Origin: Pseudooceanicola antarcticus
GTDB taxonomy: Bacteria > Pseudomonadota > Alphaproteobacteria > Rhodobacterales > Rhodobacteraceae
Assembly: GCF_900215355.1 (NCBI RefSeq)
Contig: NZ_OBEA01000001.1
Span: 124,001-188,000 of the forward strand
Direction: 5' to 3'
Length of the DNA stretch: 64,000 nucleotides
Part shown: positions 43,531 through 53,277 of the stretch, in pieces
How positions within the stretch are numbered: position 1 is the stretch's first letter
Layout of the letters: the number at the start of each line of letters is the position of its first letter
Notes under the pieces: generated by a model
Seen by the model: the letters and a program-made list of their open reading frames with translations, nothing else
Told to the model about the DNA's origin: nothing
The model's database searches: none
Position numbers and translations under genes: made by a program

Positions 43531-44220
43531 ATGTCTCTGTTCGATCTGCCTGCCGTTCCCGATGTGCCCGTGGCCGGTGAAACCGAAGGCTACCCGGTGC
43601 GCCGGATCTTCTGTGTCGGGCGTAACTACGCCGCCCATGCTGCCGAGATGGGCAACGCGGTCCCCGAGGTGCCCTTCTACTTCACCAAGTCCCCGGCCCA
43701 CATGATCCTGACCGGAGAGACCATCCCCTACCCGCCCGGCACCGAGAATTTTCACTACGAGATCGAGCTGGTCGTGGCCCTCGGCGCGCCGCTCTTCAAG
43801 GCCCGCCCCGAAGAGACCATGGCCGCCGTCTACGGCTATGCCACGGGCCTCGACATGACCCGCCGCGACCTTCAGGCGATCTCGAAGAAGGGCGGGCTGC
43901 CCTGGGACATCGCCAAGGACGTCGAGAACACCGCCGTGGTCGGCCCGATGACCAGGGCCTCGGACTTCGGTCCGCTGGGGACGCAGTCGATCAGCCTGAG
44001 CGTGGACTGCGAGACCCGGCAGAGCTCGACCCTCGACAAGATGCTGAATGACGTGCCCGCGCTGCTTTCGCACCTGTCGGGCTATTACCACCTGCAGCCC
44101 GGAGACCTGATCTTTACCGGCACCCCCGAGGGTGTTGGCGCCGTCACCTCCGGGGCCGTGCTGCGCGGCGAGGTGGAAGGCCTCGCCCCGGTTGAGCTGA
44201 CCCTCTCCGAGGCGGAATAG
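43531..44220 (+). CDS. Fumarylacetoacetate hydrolase family protein
   Basis: This 229-residue FAH-fold hydrolase is of the acylpyruvase/fumarylpyruvate hydrolase size class. [17 protein letters not shown] near 27-43, [12 protein letters not shown] near 49-60, the metal glutamates in [12 protein letters not shown] near 72-83, and [13 protein letters not shown] near 192-204 are family motifs. It would cleave a C-C bond in a 2,4-dioxo acid such as fumarylpyruvate, or hydrolyse oxaloacetate-like compounds. The ATG follows GGAGGACCCG. No aromatic ring-cleavage operon is nearby, so the substrate is open. Confidence 0.88.
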   Translation: MSLFDLPAVPDVPVAGETEGYPVRRIFCVGRNYAAHAAEMGNAVPEVPFYFTKSPAHMILTGETIPYPPGTENFHYEIELVVALGAPLFKARPEETMAAVYGYATGLDMTRRDLQAISKKGGLPWDIAKDVENTAVVGPMTRASDFGPLGTQSISLSVDCETRQSSTLDKMLNDVPALLSHLSGYYHLQPGDLIFTGTPEGVGAVTSGAVLRGEVEGLAPVELTLSEAE

Positions 44221-44236
44221 ACTCACCCCGCGTCAA

Positions 44237-44292
44237 CGCCCTGCCCTGCATGGGCCCGAGGCACCCTGTTTCTTCGGGAGCAGGGCGCTTTT
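44237..44292 (+). terminator. Possible terminator after FAH gene
   Basis: CGCCCTGCCCTGC (44237-44249) can pair with GCAGGGCG (44280-44287) over a roughly 30-base loop, followed by CTTTTCT. The long loop makes this uncertain. Confidence 0.4.
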
Positions 44293-44423
44293 CTGCGTCG
44301 CTCAGGTCAGATAAGCGGCATTTCGCTCAATCTATGGTGGAATTGGCATCCCCCCGCCGGTCGCCCGGTGATCGGCCCTTTGTCTTGATTGCTGCGCTGC
44401 GGCGCCTCCGTTAACTTTGTCTT

Positions 44424-44957
44424 ATGAGTAAACGGTCCCGCCTTTCCCCAGACGACTGGCTCCGCGCCGGTCTGGACGCCCTCTCTGCCTCGGGTCCCGA
44501 GGCTTTGAAGGCCGAAGCCCTTGCCCGTAATCTCGAGACCACCAAGGGCTCGTTCTACTGGCATTTCCCCGATGTTCCCGCCTACCGGCAGGCCTTGCTC
44601 CGGTTCTGGGGCAGCGAGGCGGCAGAGGTCGGCGAAACGCCGGCCGACCGCCAGGAGGCTGTCACGCGGCTGCATCAGATCATCCGCGAGGGTTTCGGCC
44701 AGGATCGCGGCGCCGAAGGTGCCATGCGGGCCTGGGCGCGCACCGACCCCGCCGCCGCCGAGACCCTGGCCGAGATCGACTCCAACCGCCTGGCTCAGAT
44801 GGAAGACCTGCTGGTCAAGGTTGGCGTGACCAACCCCTCGATTGCCCGACTGCTCTATGCTGCCCAGATCGGCATGGCCCAGGTCAGCGGCACCGACGAG
44901 ACCCAGGGCCAGGAAGCCCTCGATACGCTCGTCGACCTGGTTCTGGCGCTGCGCTAG
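44424..44957 (+). CDS. TetR/AcrR family transcriptional regulator
   Basis: This 177-residue repressor-type protein has an N-terminal TetR helix-turn-helix: [20 protein letters not shown] for the first helices and [20 protein letters not shown] near 38-57 for the recognition helix. The C-terminal ligand domain (60-177) is short and unassigned. The gene stands alone, converging on recO with a four-base overlap of their ends. No obvious palindrome with a divergent target gene was found, so its regulon is unknown. Confidence 0.88.
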   Translation: MSKRSRLSPDDWLRAGLDALSASGPEALKAEALARNLETTKGSFYWHFPDVPAYRQALLRFWGSEAAEVGETPADRQEAVTRLHQIIREGFGQDRGAEGAMRAWARTDPAAAETLAEIDSNRLAQMEDLLVKVGVTNPSIARLLYAAQIGMAQVSGTDETQGQEALDTLVDLVLALR

Positions 44958-45685
44958 CCCCCCACCCTCTTGCCAATCAGACGCACCAGCCGCGCCCGAG
45001 CTTCGGGCAGCGGCTTGGTGCCCAATTCGGGCGCCAGGTGGTTTTCCAGGAAATGCCCGGTGACCCGCAGCGCCGCGACCACCTCGGCATCGGGCGCATC
45101 GCCCTCGCCGCGCAGAACGGGCGGCAGGGGCAGCAGGCGATCCGCGTAATCCCCCGCCCCCGCCTGCGTCACCGCCCGCCCCGTGCGCGGAGAGACATAG
45201 GCCAGCCCCTCGGTCGCGCCGGTCACCGCGCAGGCGGTCAGGTCAAGGCCGAAGCCGGTATCCTCGAGCAGCGACATTTCCCACCGAAGGTAGGCCAGGG
45301 GCCAGAGATCGCCCTGCTCCAGCAAGTCCAGCAACTGTTCGGTCTGACGGTAGAGCCTGGGATGGGTCTCGCGCTCGGGCAGGCTGAAGGACAGGAGCGC
45401 GCAGACCGCGCCAAGCCCCGCCAGCGCCAGCCGGTCGCCCAGGCTGACGGCGGCGCGCGAGCGGATGGGTTCGACGGTGAAATTGCCCAGGTGATCTTCC
45501 AGCCGCGCCCGCCAGGCGATGTCCAGCTGCGCCCCCGGTTGCAGCACCGGCGCCAGCTTGCGCGAGGCCCCGCCGCGCACAAGCCCGGCATGGCGGCCAT
45601 GGCCGGGGGTGAAGACCTCGGCGATGACCGCACTTTCGCCGTGCGGACGCACCGCCAGCAATATTCCCTCGTCGCGCCATTCCAT
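44954..45685 (-). CDS. recO: DNA repair protein RecO
   Basis: This 243-residue recombination mediator helps RecA load on SSB-coated gaps. The N-terminal OB fold starts [20 protein letters not shown] and continues [18 protein letters not shown] near 22-39. The C-terminal helical domain holds [20 protein letters not shown] near 132, a RecO hallmark. The zinc-finger cysteines of some orthologues are not evident; a single cysteine follows that motif. The ATG at 45685 is chosen over one four codons upstream. It ends the lepB-rnc-era-DUF1491-recO group. Confidence 0.92.
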   Translation of the reverse strand: MEWRDEGILLAVRPHGESAVIAEVFTPGHGRHAGLVRGGASRKLAPVLQPGAQLDIAWRARLEDHLGNFTVEPIRSRAAVSLGDRLALAGLGAVCALLSFSLPERETHPRLYRQTEQLLDLLEQGDLWPLAYLRWEMSLLEDTGFGLDLTACAVTGATEGLAYVSPRTGRAVTQAGAGDYADRLLPLPPVLRGEGDAPDAEVVAALRVTGHFLENHLAPELGTKPLPEARARLVRLIGKRVGG

Positions 45686-45740
45686 GCCGACGATCATCAC
45701 CGGGCTTGCGACCGGGGACAAGATCGCACAGTTTCCAGAC

Positions 45741-46361
45741 ATGGATTTTCGCAGCAACGCCCTCTCGTCGCCTGCCAGGGTCTCTGCACGGTTCGTCGCC
45801 CTGCTGGCCTTCGCCGCGCTGGTTGCCCAGGTGATGGCCACCGCCGCCAGTCACCCCGAGGACAGCCTGCTCGAGGTGATCTGGAACCGTGCGCGCTACT
45901 TCACCAATCTCACCGCCCTGCTGACCCTGCTCTCGTTCCTCGGGATGAGCGCGACAGGTCGCGGCGTTCACAGGCTGTGGATCGGCGGCCTGGCGCTGTG
46001 GGAGGCGATGACCGGGCTCATCTACCACGTGCTGCTGGCCGCACCGCTTGCCGGCATCGACTTCTGGGCCAGCCACGGGCTGCACACGGCGCTGCCGATC
46101 GCGGTCATGCTGTGGTGGCTCTGTTTCGGGCGCAAGACCCCGCTGCGGGTCGGCGCCGCCATCGCCTGGCTGGTCTGGCCCACGATCTACATCACCTATG
46201 CGCTGTTGCGCGGAAAGGCGGACGGCAAGTATCCCTACTTCTTCCTCGACCCCGGAGAAGTCCGCTGGGATGGCGTGGCGGTCTGGTCGGGCATCATCGG
46301 CGGCGCCTTCTTCCTGGGCGGCCTGATGCTGATCCTCGTCGCAAGGCTGTTCCGTCGCTGA
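45741..46361 (+). CDS. Pr6Pr-like integral membrane protein
   Basis: This 206-residue protein has about six hydrophobic segments. It resembles the Pr6Pr/FAR-17a group of membrane proteins, with [19 protein letters not shown] near 53-71 and [19 protein letters not shown] near 148 as the recognisable conserved loops. No biochemical function is known for bacterial members. It is inserted, on the opposite strand, between recO and the DUF1491 gene, and ends immediately before the DUF1491 stop. Confidence 0.75.
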   Translation: MDFRSNALSSPARVSARFVALLAFAALVAQVMATAASHPEDSLLEVIWNRARYFTNLTALLTLLSFLGMSATGRGVHRLWIGGLALWEAMTGLIYHVLLAAPLAGIDFWASHGLHTALPIAVMLWWLCFGRKTPLRVGAAIAWLVWPTIYITYALLRGKADGKYPYFFLDPGEVRWDGVAVWSGIIGGAFFLGGLMLILVARLFRR

Positions 46362-46691
46362 TCAGTCGGAGAGGCCCGGCTCGTCCAGAAGGTGGCGGCC
46401 CTGCCGGTCCTCGACCTCGATCACCCAGAGATCCGGGTCATAGCCCTGCTGACGCTGCGCAGCCGCGTCGACCTCGACCTCCGAGCCCTCGGCCAGCACC
46501 ATCCAGCGGCGATCCCCGGTCATCAGGTCAAAGCGCCGCTCGAAGAGCTGGCTCGTGCCGTCCAGTGTGTTCATCTTGATCAGCACCGCGCCCGCGTTGT
46601 CATCGCCATGGGAGGTCACGAAGGCAGGGATCTCATGCAGCCTGAGGCGTGTGAGATAGGCATCGACCCAGAAACGCGTCGTCAGGCGCAT
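46362..46691 (-). CDS. DUF1491 family protein
   Basis: This 109-residue soluble protein begins MRLTTRFWVDAYLTRLRLHE, the standard opening of DUF1491, an alphaproteobacterial family found next to era and recO. IPAFVTSHGDDNAGAVLIKM and DLWVIEVEDRQGRHLLDEP close the domain. The function is unknown. It keeps the conserved era-DUF1491-recO order, although two opposite-strand genes have been placed around it. Confidence 0.88.
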   Translation of the reverse strand: MRLTTRFWVDAYLTRLRLHEIPAFVTSHGDDNAGAVLIKMNTLDGTSQLFERRFDLMTGDRRWMVLAEGSEVEVDAAAQRQQGYDPDLWVIEVEDRQGRHLLDEPGLSD

Positions 46692-46808
46692 CTTAACCCT
46701 CCTTGCAGCACGCAGATCCGTGCCATTCTTTCGCCGAACTCGACCCCTAGCCTGCCGGGGACCGACGCAAGACCGCCGCCGCCGACCGAACCGAAAGACG
46801 GAGCCCAC

Positions 46809-46997
46809 ATGCCCCTGCCCGCCCTGATCCTGATCGCCCTGGGCCTCGCCGCCACTGTCGCCTTCTTCGCCGGGATCGTCTCGGGCGTGACCGGCGCGGG
46901 GCTCAACGCAATCGGAGCGCTGCTGATGATCCTCGGCGTCCTCTGGTCCGCCGTGGCCCGCAGCCGGGCCCGCAAGAAGGCCAGCCGCGAGGCCTGA
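46809..46997 (+). CDS. Small two-helix membrane protein, hypothetical
   Basis: This 62-residue protein has two predicted membrane helices (about 4-26 and 32-50) separated by GVTGAGLNAIG, then a very basic C-terminus (SRARKKASREA) that would lie in the cytoplasm. ATG at 46809 follows GGAG eight bases upstream. It is divergent from DUF1491 and convergent with era. I do not recognise a family. The codon use and topology favour a real gene. Confidence 0.6.
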   Translation: MPLPALILIALGLAATVAFFAGIVSGVTGAGLNAIGALLMILGVLWSAVARSRARKKASREA

Positions 46998-47027
46998 GGC
47001 CTAGCGGCAACCGTCTCGGCGCAGGTC

Positions 47028-47936
47028 TCAGCGATTGCCGTCCTTGAAGTCCAGGCCCATCTCGGAATAGCGCTCGGCCTCTTCCAGCCAGTTCTCACGC
47101 AGCTTCACCTGCAGGAAGAGGTGAACCTTGCGGCCCAGGAATTCTTCCAGCTCTTCGCGCGCCAGCTTCGAGATCGCCTTGATCGTCTCGCCCTTCTTGC
47201 CAAGGATGATCCCCTTGTGGCCATCGCGGGCGACGTAGATCATCTGGTCGATGCGGGCGGAACCATCCTTGCGCTCTTCCCAGTTCTCGGTCTCGACCGT
47301 CAGCTGGTAGGGCAGCTCCTGGTGCAGGCGCAGGGTCAGCTTCTCGCGGGTCATCTCGGCGGCGATCATGCGCATGGGCAGATCGGCAATCTGGTCCTCG
47401 GGGTAGAGCCAGGGGCCCTCGGGCATCTCGCCCGCCAGCCATTCGCGCAGGTCCTGCACGCCAAAGCCCTTCTCGGCCGAGATCATGAAGGTGCGCTCGA
47501 AGGCGTAGCGCTCATTCATCTCGCTGGTCAGCGCCAGCAGCACCTGGCTTTCCACGCGGTCGATCTTGTTGATCGCCAAGGCCACGCGGCGGCCCTTGGG
47601 CAGCGCGTTCAGGCCCTCGAGGATCTTCTCGACGCCATCGGTGATGCCCCGGTGGGCTTCGATCAGCAGGACGATCACATCGGCATCGGCAGCGCCACCC
47701 CAGGCGGCGGCAACCATGGCCCGGTCCAGCCGGCGGCGCGGCTTGAAGAGACCGGGGGTGTCGACGAAGACCAGCTGCGAGTCGCCCTCCAGGGCCACGC
47801 CCCGGATACGTGCCCGGGTCGTCTGCACCTTGTGGGTGACGATCGAGACCTTTGCCCCGACCATGCGATTGGTCAGGGTGGACTTGCCCGCATTGGGCTC
47901 TCCGATCAGGGCGACGAAACCGGCCTTGGTACTCAT
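47028..47936 (-). CDS. era: GTPase Era
   Basis: This 302-residue ribosome-associated GTPase is needed for 16S rRNA 3' end maturation. The G1 motif GEPNAGKST is at about 11-19, G2 THKVQTTRARI near 34-44, G3 DTPGLF near 59, G4 NKID near 123, and the C-terminal KH domain with GKKGETIKAISKLAREELEE near 239-258. The ATG at 47936 is preferred over 47945 because AAGGA lies at the right distance. A transporter gene separates it from rnc. Confidence 0.95.
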   Translation of the reverse strand: MSTKAGFVALIGEPNAGKSTLTNRMVGAKVSIVTHKVQTTRARIRGVALEGDSQLVFVDTPGLFKPRRRLDRAMVAAAWGGAADADVIVLLIEAHRGITDGVEKILEGLNALPKGRRVALAINKIDRVESQVLLALTSEMNERYAFERTFMISAEKGFGVQDLREWLAGEMPEGPWLYPEDQIADLPMRMIAAEMTREKLTLRLHQELPYQLTVETENWEERKDGSARIDQMIYVARDGHKGIILGKKGETIKAISKLAREELEEFLGRKVHLFLQVKLRENWLEEAERYSEMGLDFKDGNR

Positions 47937-48001
47937 GTGCTGCATCCTTGAAGCGAAGTGCGCTCTCTACGGCCTTTTACCGCAGCGCGCCAGCCCTGTC
48001 T

Positions 48002-48877
48002 TTACTGGCGTTTGGCCGCGACCCGCCCCGAGCGGATCAGCGTGTAGCTGCCGGATACGACGATCAACAGGCCTCCAGCCAGGGTCCAGAGGTCCGGGCG
48101 CTCTCCGAAGAAGACATAGGCCAGCCCCAGGGCCACCAGCAGGCGCGAATAGCGGAAGGGCGCCACGACCGAGACCTCGCCCGAGCGCATGGCCACGGTC
48201 AGCGCCGTGTAGGCCGAGACCCCGACCAGCGCCAGCAGCAGCACCGACAGCGCCTCGTCCGGTTGCGGCAGACGTGGCGGGGCGGCGTCGAAGGACATGA
48301 AGATCAGCCCCGCGAGGATGATCACCAGGAAGCCCAGCATGCCAAGCTGGCGGCCCGAGACGCTGGGCGGCGCCATGCGCGTGGCCAGGTCGCGGCCGGC
48401 AAAGCCGATCATGCCCAGCAGGGCGAAGATCGAGGCGGGCTCGAAGGCATCCGGGGTCGGTTTGATGATCAGCAGCACGCCCGCGAATCCCACGGCCATG
48501 GCGGTCCAGCGGCGCGGACCGACCTTCTCTCCCAGCAGCAGGGCGGCGCCGAAGGTGACCACCAGCGGCGCCGCCTGCAGGATGGCCGAGGTCGAGGAAA
48601 GCGGAGTGAAGGCCAGCGCCAGGGCGAAGAAGAGCCGGCCCACCAGTTCGATCACCGAGCGGATCAGCAGGCGGGGGCGCAGGGCGTCACGGGTCAGCGG
48701 CGCCTCGCCGCGCGCCAGGCAGAGCCCGGCAAAGAGGATCGAGCCGGTGATCCCGAAGAGCAGCGTGGTGAACCCCGGCGGCAGGCTGGAGGAGACGGAT
48801 TTGAAGAGCGCGTCCTCGACGGCGAAGCCCAGCATGGCAAGGACCATGAAGAGGCTGCCCTTGACGTTGGGGCTCAA
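48002..48877 (-). CDS. EamA/DMT family transporter inserted between rnc and era
   Basis: This 291-residue membrane protein has about ten helices in two EamA repeats, with [20 protein letters not shown] near 113-132 between them and [20 protein letters not shown] near 241. A TTG start at 48877 overlaps the rnc stop (TTGA), and GGAAGGG lies about ten bases upstream inside rnc, so translation is coupled. ATG at 48847 is the alternative. The substrate is unknown. Confidence 0.84.
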   Translation of the reverse strand: MSPNVKGSLFMVLAMLGFAVEDALFKSVSSSLPPGFTTLLFGITGSILFAGLCLARGEAPLTRDALRPRLLIRSVIELVGRLFFALALAFTPLSSTSAILQAAPLVVTFGAALLLGEKVGPRRWTAMAVGFAGVLLIIKPTPDAFEPASIFALLGMIGFAGRDLATRMAPPSVSGRQLGMLGFLVIILAGLIFMSFDAAPPRLPQPDEALSVLLLALVGVSAYTALTVAMRSGEVSVVAPFRYSRLLVALGLAYVFFGERPDLWTLAGGLLIVVSGSYTLIRSGRVAAKRQ

Positions 48878-49563
48878 GCGGATTTCCCTTCCAGCCGCGC
48901 CAGCAGCGCGGTCGCGGCGGCCTGTTCGGCGGCGCGTTTCGAGGCGGCGGTGGCGCTGGCCTCTTCCCCCGTCTTCAGGCGTGCCGAGATGGTGAAGACC
49001 GGCGCGTGGTCCGGCCCCTTGCGGTCGGTCTCGACATAGGCGGGCGGCGGCAGGCGGCGGGCCTGGGCCCATTCCTGCAACGCGGTCTTGGCATCGCGGG
49101 CGTCATCCTCGACCTCGGCGATGCGGCGGCCCCAGAGCCGCAGGATCATCGCCTGGGCGGTCTCGAAACCGGCATCCAGGTAGACGGCGGCAATCACCGC
49201 CTCCATGGCGTCGCCCAGCAGGGCCTGCTTGCGGCGTCCGCCCGACATCTGTTCCGAGCGGCCCAGCTTCAGCACGTCGCCCAGCTCGATCTCGCGGGCG
49301 ATATCGGCGCAGGTCTCCTTGCGCACCAGCGCGTTGAAGCGCGGCGCCAGAAGCCCCTCGGAGGCGCCACGGTCCTCCTTCAGCAGCGCCTCGGCCATGA
49401 CCAGGCCAAGCACGCGGTCGCCCAGGAATTCCAGCCGCTGGTTGTCGGGCCGGGTCGGCGAGGACATCGAGGAATGGGTGACGGCGCGCAGCATCAGCTC
49501 GGGCCGGGCAAATTCATGGCCCAGCTTCGCCTGAAAGGCCTTCAGCTCTGCGGATATCTTCAT
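48874..49563 (-). CDS. rnc: Ribonuclease III
   Basis: This 229-residue double-strand-specific endoribonuclease processes rRNA and regulatory RNAs. The catalytic signature [20 protein letters not shown] lies at about 42-61, [18 protein letters not shown] near 116-133 gives the second set of metal-binding acids, and the C-terminal double-stranded RNA-binding domain occupies 158-225. The gene starts 45 bases beyond the hairpin following lepB, and its end overlaps a transporter start. Confidence 0.95.
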   Translation of the reverse strand: MKISAELKAFQAKLGHEFARPELMLRAVTHSSMSSPTRPDNQRLEFLGDRVLGLVMAEALLKEDRGASEGLLAPRFNALVRKETCADIAREIELGDVLKLGRSEQMSGGRRKQALLGDAMEAVIAAVYLDAGFETAQAMILRLWGRRIAEVEDDARDAKTALQEWAQARRLPPPAYVETDRKGPDHAPVFTISARLKTGEEASATAASKRAAEQAAATALLARLEGKSA

Positions 49564-49607
49564 GACTGCCTCGGGGGTGCTGCGGATGTCGCCCTAGAAA
49601 GCGCAAA

Positions 49608-49638
49608 GCCGCGGCAGGTGCAAGGGCACCGCCGCGGC
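49608..49638 (-). terminator. Hairpin between lepB and rnc
   Basis: GCCGCGGC (49608-49615) and GCCGCGGC (49631-49638) enclose GGTGC/GCACC, giving a near-continuous 14-bp stem around AAG. On the minus strand it is followed by TTTGCGCTTTCT. It may partly terminate the lepB transcript ahead of rnc. Confidence 0.55.
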
Positions 49639-49664
49639 ACAGGTGGGCTCGGCCCCTGGTCGGA

Positions 49665-50513
49665 TCAGGTGATCGGTTCCAGGAAACGGTCCTTGCGCCA
49701 GTCCCAGAAGAACAACAGCGAGCGCCCGCCCGAGGAGAAGACCACGCGGTCGGCGCGGCCGATCAGGTTCTCGTAGGGCACGAAGCCCACGCCGTCGCGC
49801 GAGCGGGCGAAGCGCGAGTCGGTGGAATTGTCGCGGTTGTCGCCCATCATGAAATACTCGCCCTCGGGCACCTCGAAGACGCCGGTATCGTCGGCGGCCG
49901 AGGAATAGCCGATGTTGAGGATCGAATGGGTCAGACCATTTGGCAGGGTCTCGAGGTAGCGTTCCTTCTCGCATTCGCCACCGGCACCGATCACCGCACC
50001 GTTGAAGCAGCGCGGAAGGCGACCCTGGGGGCCCTGCGGGGCGTAGGTCTCGATGAACATGCCGGCGGGCTCCATCTTCACGGCCTCGCCGTTGATGTGC
50101 AGCACCGAGTCGATCATCTGGATCTTGTCGCCGGGCAGGCCGATGACGCGCTTGATGTAATCCTCACCGGTGACCGGGTGACGGAAGACCGCCACGTCGC
50201 CGCGCTCGGGCTCGGAGCCCAGCAGGCGGGTGTTGTCATTGTCGAGGAAGCCGCAGATGTCGCGGGCATCGAGGTCGATGCCGAAGCGGCGGATCTTGAT
50301 GTTGGGGCAGGAGGCGTAGGAATAGCCGTAGGACATCTTGTTGACGAAGAGGAAGTCTCCGACCAGCAGCGTGTCCTTCATCGAGCCGGAGGGAATCCAG
50401 AAGGGCTGGAAGAAGAGCGACCGGAAGACGCCGGCGATCACCAGTGCCCAGAAGATCGTCTTGATGGTTTCCCAGATGAAGCTGCCTTCGCCGCTGCTGC
50501 TGCTCCGCGCCAT
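49665..50513 (-). CDS. lepB: Signal peptidase I
   Basis: This 282-residue inner-membrane protease cleaves Sec signal peptides. One hydrophobic anchor (about 14-30) precedes box B with the catalytic serine in FWIPSGSMKDTLLVGDFLFV near 32-51. The catalytic lysine lies in YIKRVIGLPGDKIQM near 116-130, and MMGDNRDNSTDSR near 222-234 is box E. It lies in the conserved acpS-lepB-rnc-era order. Confidence 0.95.
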   Translation of the reverse strand: MARSSSSGEGSFIWETIKTIFWALVIAGVFRSLFFQPFWIPSGSMKDTLLVGDFLFVNKMSYGYSYASCPNIKIRRFGIDLDARDICGFLDNDNTRLLGSEPERGDVAVFRHPVTGEDYIKRVIGLPGDKIQMIDSVLHINGEAVKMEPAGMFIETYAPQGPQGRLPRCFNGAVIGAGGECEKERYLETLPNGLTHSILNIGYSSAADDTGVFEVPEGEYFMMGDNRDNSTDSRFARSRDGVGFVPYENLIGRADRVVFSSGGRSLLFFWDWRKDRFLEPIT

Positions 50514-50688
50514 GACGCCCGATCCTTCTGCCTGTTAACCGCGCCCCTTCGCCGGGCAGCCTTGGCTACATGCGGGGGCGCGGATGCCAAGTCAACAGAG
50601 GCGCGGGGATTTCCGCCGTCCGGTATCGGGATCGTGTTGCAAAGGGCTCAGGCTCGGTCGGGGGGTGGTCAACACAGGCGGTCCGGGG

Positions 50689-50780
50689 AGGGGGCTCTGC
50701 CCCCCTCCGCTGCGCGGAGTCCCCCGCAGTATTTTCAGCCATCGGATGGGACAAGGGTCTCTTGCAACCGTCCGACGGCC
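50689..50780. repeat. Interspersed hairpin repeat, copy 4
   Basis: AGGGGGCTCTGCCCCCCT (50689-50706), the hairpin CTCCGCTGCGCGGAG (50705-50719), then CCCCC and the tail GCAGTATTTTCAGCCATCGG (50726 onward). A remnant of the inverted tail, CCGTCCGACGGCC, follows at 50768-50780. It lies between acpS and lepB, on the same strand as neither terminator, inside an otherwise conserved operon. Confidence 0.75.
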
Positions 50781-50821
50781 ACACGTCATGCCGCCGGAGA
50801 CATCCGGCATCGCAGCTTGCC

Positions 50822-51226
50822 CTAGTCCCTGACCGGACGCGCCTCGATCACCACGAAGGCCTGGGCCCAGGGGTGGTCGTCGGTGAGGGTGACATGGACG
50901 ATGGCCTCATGGCCCTCGGGTGTCAGCTCGGCCAGGCGCTCGGCGGCCCAACCGGTCAGATGCATGACGGGCTGGCCGGTCCTGAGGTTGGTCACCGCCA
51001 TGTCCTTCCAGGCGATGCCCATGGCAAGCCCGGTGCCAAGCGCCTTCGAGCAGGCCTCTTTCGCGGCCCAGCGTTTGGCATAGGTCCCGGCCTCGTCCTT
51101 GCGGCGCGATGCCTTGGCCTGTTCGATCTCGGTGAAGACACGATTGCGGAAGCGGTCGCCATGGCGATCGAGGACGCCTTGAATGCGCTCGATATTGGCC
51201 AGGTCCGTTCCGATTCCGATGATCAT
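50822..51226 (-). CDS. acpS: Holo-[acyl-carrier-protein] synthase
   Basis: This 134-residue enzyme transfers 4'-phosphopantetheine from CoA to apo-[18 protein letters not shown] at residues 2-16 carries the magnesium-binding Asp, and [17 protein letters not shown] near 49-65 carries the catalytic Glu and Lys. It lies between pdxJ and lepB in the alphaproteobacterial core block, with a LysR gene and a 65-codon gene inserted before it. Confidence 0.95.
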   Translation of the reverse strand: MIIGIGTDLANIERIQGVLDRHGDRFRNRVFTEIEQAKASRRKDEAGTYAKRWAAKEACSKALGTGLAMGIAWKDMAVTNLRTGQPVMHLTGWAAERLAELTPEGHEAIVHVTLTDDHPWAQAFVVIEARPVRD

Positions 51227-51325
51227 CTCCGCGCCCCTTTCCGCTGGTCTCCCCGCCTTAGCGCGAAACGCGGGCCTGGGAAACACTGCCCCCGGCAGGG
51301 GCCTGTCGGAAAGTGCGGGGAGGGG

Positions 51326-51523
51326 TCAGGCGCCGCAGGCGACCTGGGACGCGCGCCGGCCCATGGCCGGAACGGAGGATGCCACGGAGGACATCGGGTG
51401 GGTCAGCGGCAGGTCGGCGAGTTGCGCCGGGTTCATGGCCGCGATCCGCGGATCAGCGAAGGGGTCGTCGCGCCGTGCGGCGGGGGCCCTGCCTCCGAAG
51501 AGTTTGCTGAAAAGGTCTTTCAT
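51326..51523 (-). CDS. Small protein of 65 residues, unknown function
   Basis: The 65-residue frame begins MKDLFSKLFGGRAPAARRDD and ends RRASQVACGA. AGAAGGA lies seven bases before the ATG, and codon use resembles the neighbours. There is no signal peptide or membrane helix; the N-terminus could form a short amphipathic helix. A lone cysteine is third from the end. It is divergent from a LysR regulator across about 100 bases, the usual placement of a LysR target. I do not recognise the family. Confidence 0.6.
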   Translation of the reverse strand: MKDLFSKLFGGRAPAARRDDPFADPRIAAMNPAQLADLPLTHPMSSVASSVPAMGRRASQVACGA

Positions 51524-51623
51524 TGTTTTTATCCTTCTCTAGGGTTTCAGATATCCCCAATATAGTGGCTCCTGCGGCCTTTAAAACTTCACAAGAACTG
51601 AAAGCGTGTTTAGGAACGCTGAA

Positions 51624-52517
51624 ATGCACCCACTGCAAACCGCCCCCCTGAACGCCCTGCGCGCCGCCGAGGCCACGGCCCGTCTCGGCTCGCTTCGTGC
51701 CGCGGCCCAAGAGCTGGGCGTCAGCCCCGGTGCGGTGAGCCAGCAGATCGCGCGGGCCGAATCCGCCCTGGGCCGTCCGCTGTTCGACCGCCGCCCCGGA
51801 GGCCTGCGCCCCGCCGAGGGCACCGAAGAGATCTTCCTGCATCTGCGCGAAGGTTTCTCGCGGCTGACCGCCGCGGTCGAGCTGACCCGCCGTGACCGGG
51901 CGCATATCCTGACCATCTCGGTGGCGCCGATCTTCGCCGCGCGCTGGCTGATCTGGCGCCTGCCCGAGTTCACCCGCGCCCACCCCGAGATCAAGGTCCG
52001 CCTCGACAGCTCCATCCAGCTAGTCGATCCGAATGCCGGAGACGTGGATTTCGCCATCCGCATCGGCCCCGGTGGCTACCAGGGGCTGACGGTCGAGCGC
52101 CTGCTGGAGCAGAGGGTGATCCCCGTCTGCTCTGCCGATTGGGCGGCGAAGCTCCAGACCCCCGCCGATCTTGCCCATGTGCCGATCATTCGCGACGCGC
52201 GGGCGATGTTCGACTGGGATGTCTGGCTGGGCCCCGAGGGGTTGTCGCGGCAGATCCTGGGCGAGGGGCCGGAGTTCAACGAGGCCTCGCTGGGGCTCGA
52301 TTCGGCCATGGCCGGAGAGGGCGTACTGCTGGCCTTCGAGACCCTCTGCCATGACGCGCTGGAACGCGGCCAGGTGGCCGCCCCCTTCCCGCGCTATCAC
52401 CCCACCGGGCTCAGCTACTGGCTGGTCTCGGCGCGGGACCGCTCGCTCTCGCTGCCGCAGCGACGGTTTCGGAGCTGGCTGAAGGATAGCCTCGCCAGCT
52501 CCGGGATGGGGAGTTAG
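51624..52517 (+). CDS. LysR family transcriptional regulator (GcvA-like)
   Basis: This 297-residue regulator has an N-terminal winged helix, ATARLGSLRAAAQELGVSPG through AVSQQIARAESALGRPLFDR (residues 14-54), and a periplasmic-binding-protein-like effector domain from about 92. LDSSIQLVDPNAGDVDFAIR is characteristic of the GcvA/AmpR branch. The ATG at 51624 follows AGGAACG. It is divergent from the 65-codon gene, which is the most likely target, and separates pdxJ from acpS. Confidence 0.9.
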   Translation: MHPLQTAPLNALRAAEATARLGSLRAAAQELGVSPGAVSQQIARAESALGRPLFDRRPGGLRPAEGTEEIFLHLREGFSRLTAAVELTRRDRAHILTISVAPIFAARWLIWRLPEFTRAHPEIKVRLDSSIQLVDPNAGDVDFAIRIGPGGYQGLTVERLLEQRVIPVCSADWAAKLQTPADLAHVPIIRDARAMFDWDVWLGPEGLSRQILGEGPEFNEASLGLDSAMAGEGVLLAFETLCHDALERGQVAAPFPRYHPTGLSYWLVSARDRSLSLPQRRFRSWLKDSLASSGMGS

Positions 52518-52527
52518 GCGCGGGCGC

Positions 52528-53277
52528 TCAGGTCCGGGCCTCGTCCATCAGGCGGCGCATTTCGGCGATGGCCGGTTGCAGGCCCAGGAAGATCGCCTCT
52601 CCGACCAGGAAGTGGCCGATGTTCAGCTCGCGCAGCTCGGGGAAGGCGGCGACGGGCTGCACGGTTTCGTAGGTCAGCCCGTGGCCCGCGTGGACTTCCA
52701 GCCCCAGGGAATGGCCGAAGCTGGCCATCTCGCGCAGGCGCTCGAGCTCGGCGTCGCGTTCGGCGAAACGGCCCTCGGCATGGGCGTCGCAATAGGCGCC
52801 GGTGTGAAGCTCGATCACCTCGGCGCCGATGCGATGCGCGGCCTCGATCTGGGCGCGGTCGGCGGCGATGAAGATCGACACCCGGCAGCCCGCCTCGCGC
52901 AGCGGCGCGATGAAATGGGCCAGCCGGTTCTCGTCCCTGGCCACTTCCAGCCCGCCCTCGGTCGTGCGCTCTTCGCGCTTCTCGGGCACGATGCAGACCG
53001 CGTGCGGCTTGTGACGCAGCGCGATGGCCTGCATCTCGTCCGTGGCGGCCATTTCGAAGTTGAGCGGCACGGTCAGCGCCTCGGCCAGGGCTTCGATATC
53101 GGCATCCGAGATATGGCGGCGGTCTTCGCGCAGATGCGCGGTAATCCCGTCGGCGCCGGCCTCCTCGGCCAGTTTCGCCGCGCGCAACGGATCGGGATAG
53201 GCACCGCCGCGGGCATTCCGCACGGTGGCCACATGGTCGATATTCACACCCAGACGCAGTTTCGGCTGTTCACTCAT
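52528..53277 (-). CDS. pdxJ: Pyridoxine 5'-phosphate synthase
   Basis: This 249-residue TIM-barrel enzyme makes pyridoxine 5'-phosphate from 1-deoxy-D-xylulose 5-phosphate and aminoacetone 3-phosphate. [19 protein letters not shown] near 6-24, HLREDRRHI near 48, [15 protein letters not shown] near 99-113 and HAGHGLTYE near 193 carry the conserved His, Glu and phosphate-binding residues. It is upstream of acpS in the core block. Confidence 0.96.
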   Translation of the reverse strand: MSEQPKLRLGVNIDHVATVRNARGGAYPDPLRAAKLAEEAGADGITAHLREDRRHISDADIEALAEALTVPLNFEMAATDEMQAIALRHKPHAVCIVPEKREERTTEGGLEVARDENRLAHFIAPLREAGCRVSIFIAADRAQIEAAHRIGAEVIELHTGAYCDAHAEGRFAERDAELERLREMASFGHSLGLEVHAGHGLTYETVQPVAAFPELRELNIGHFLVGEAIFLGLQPAIAEMRRLMDEART

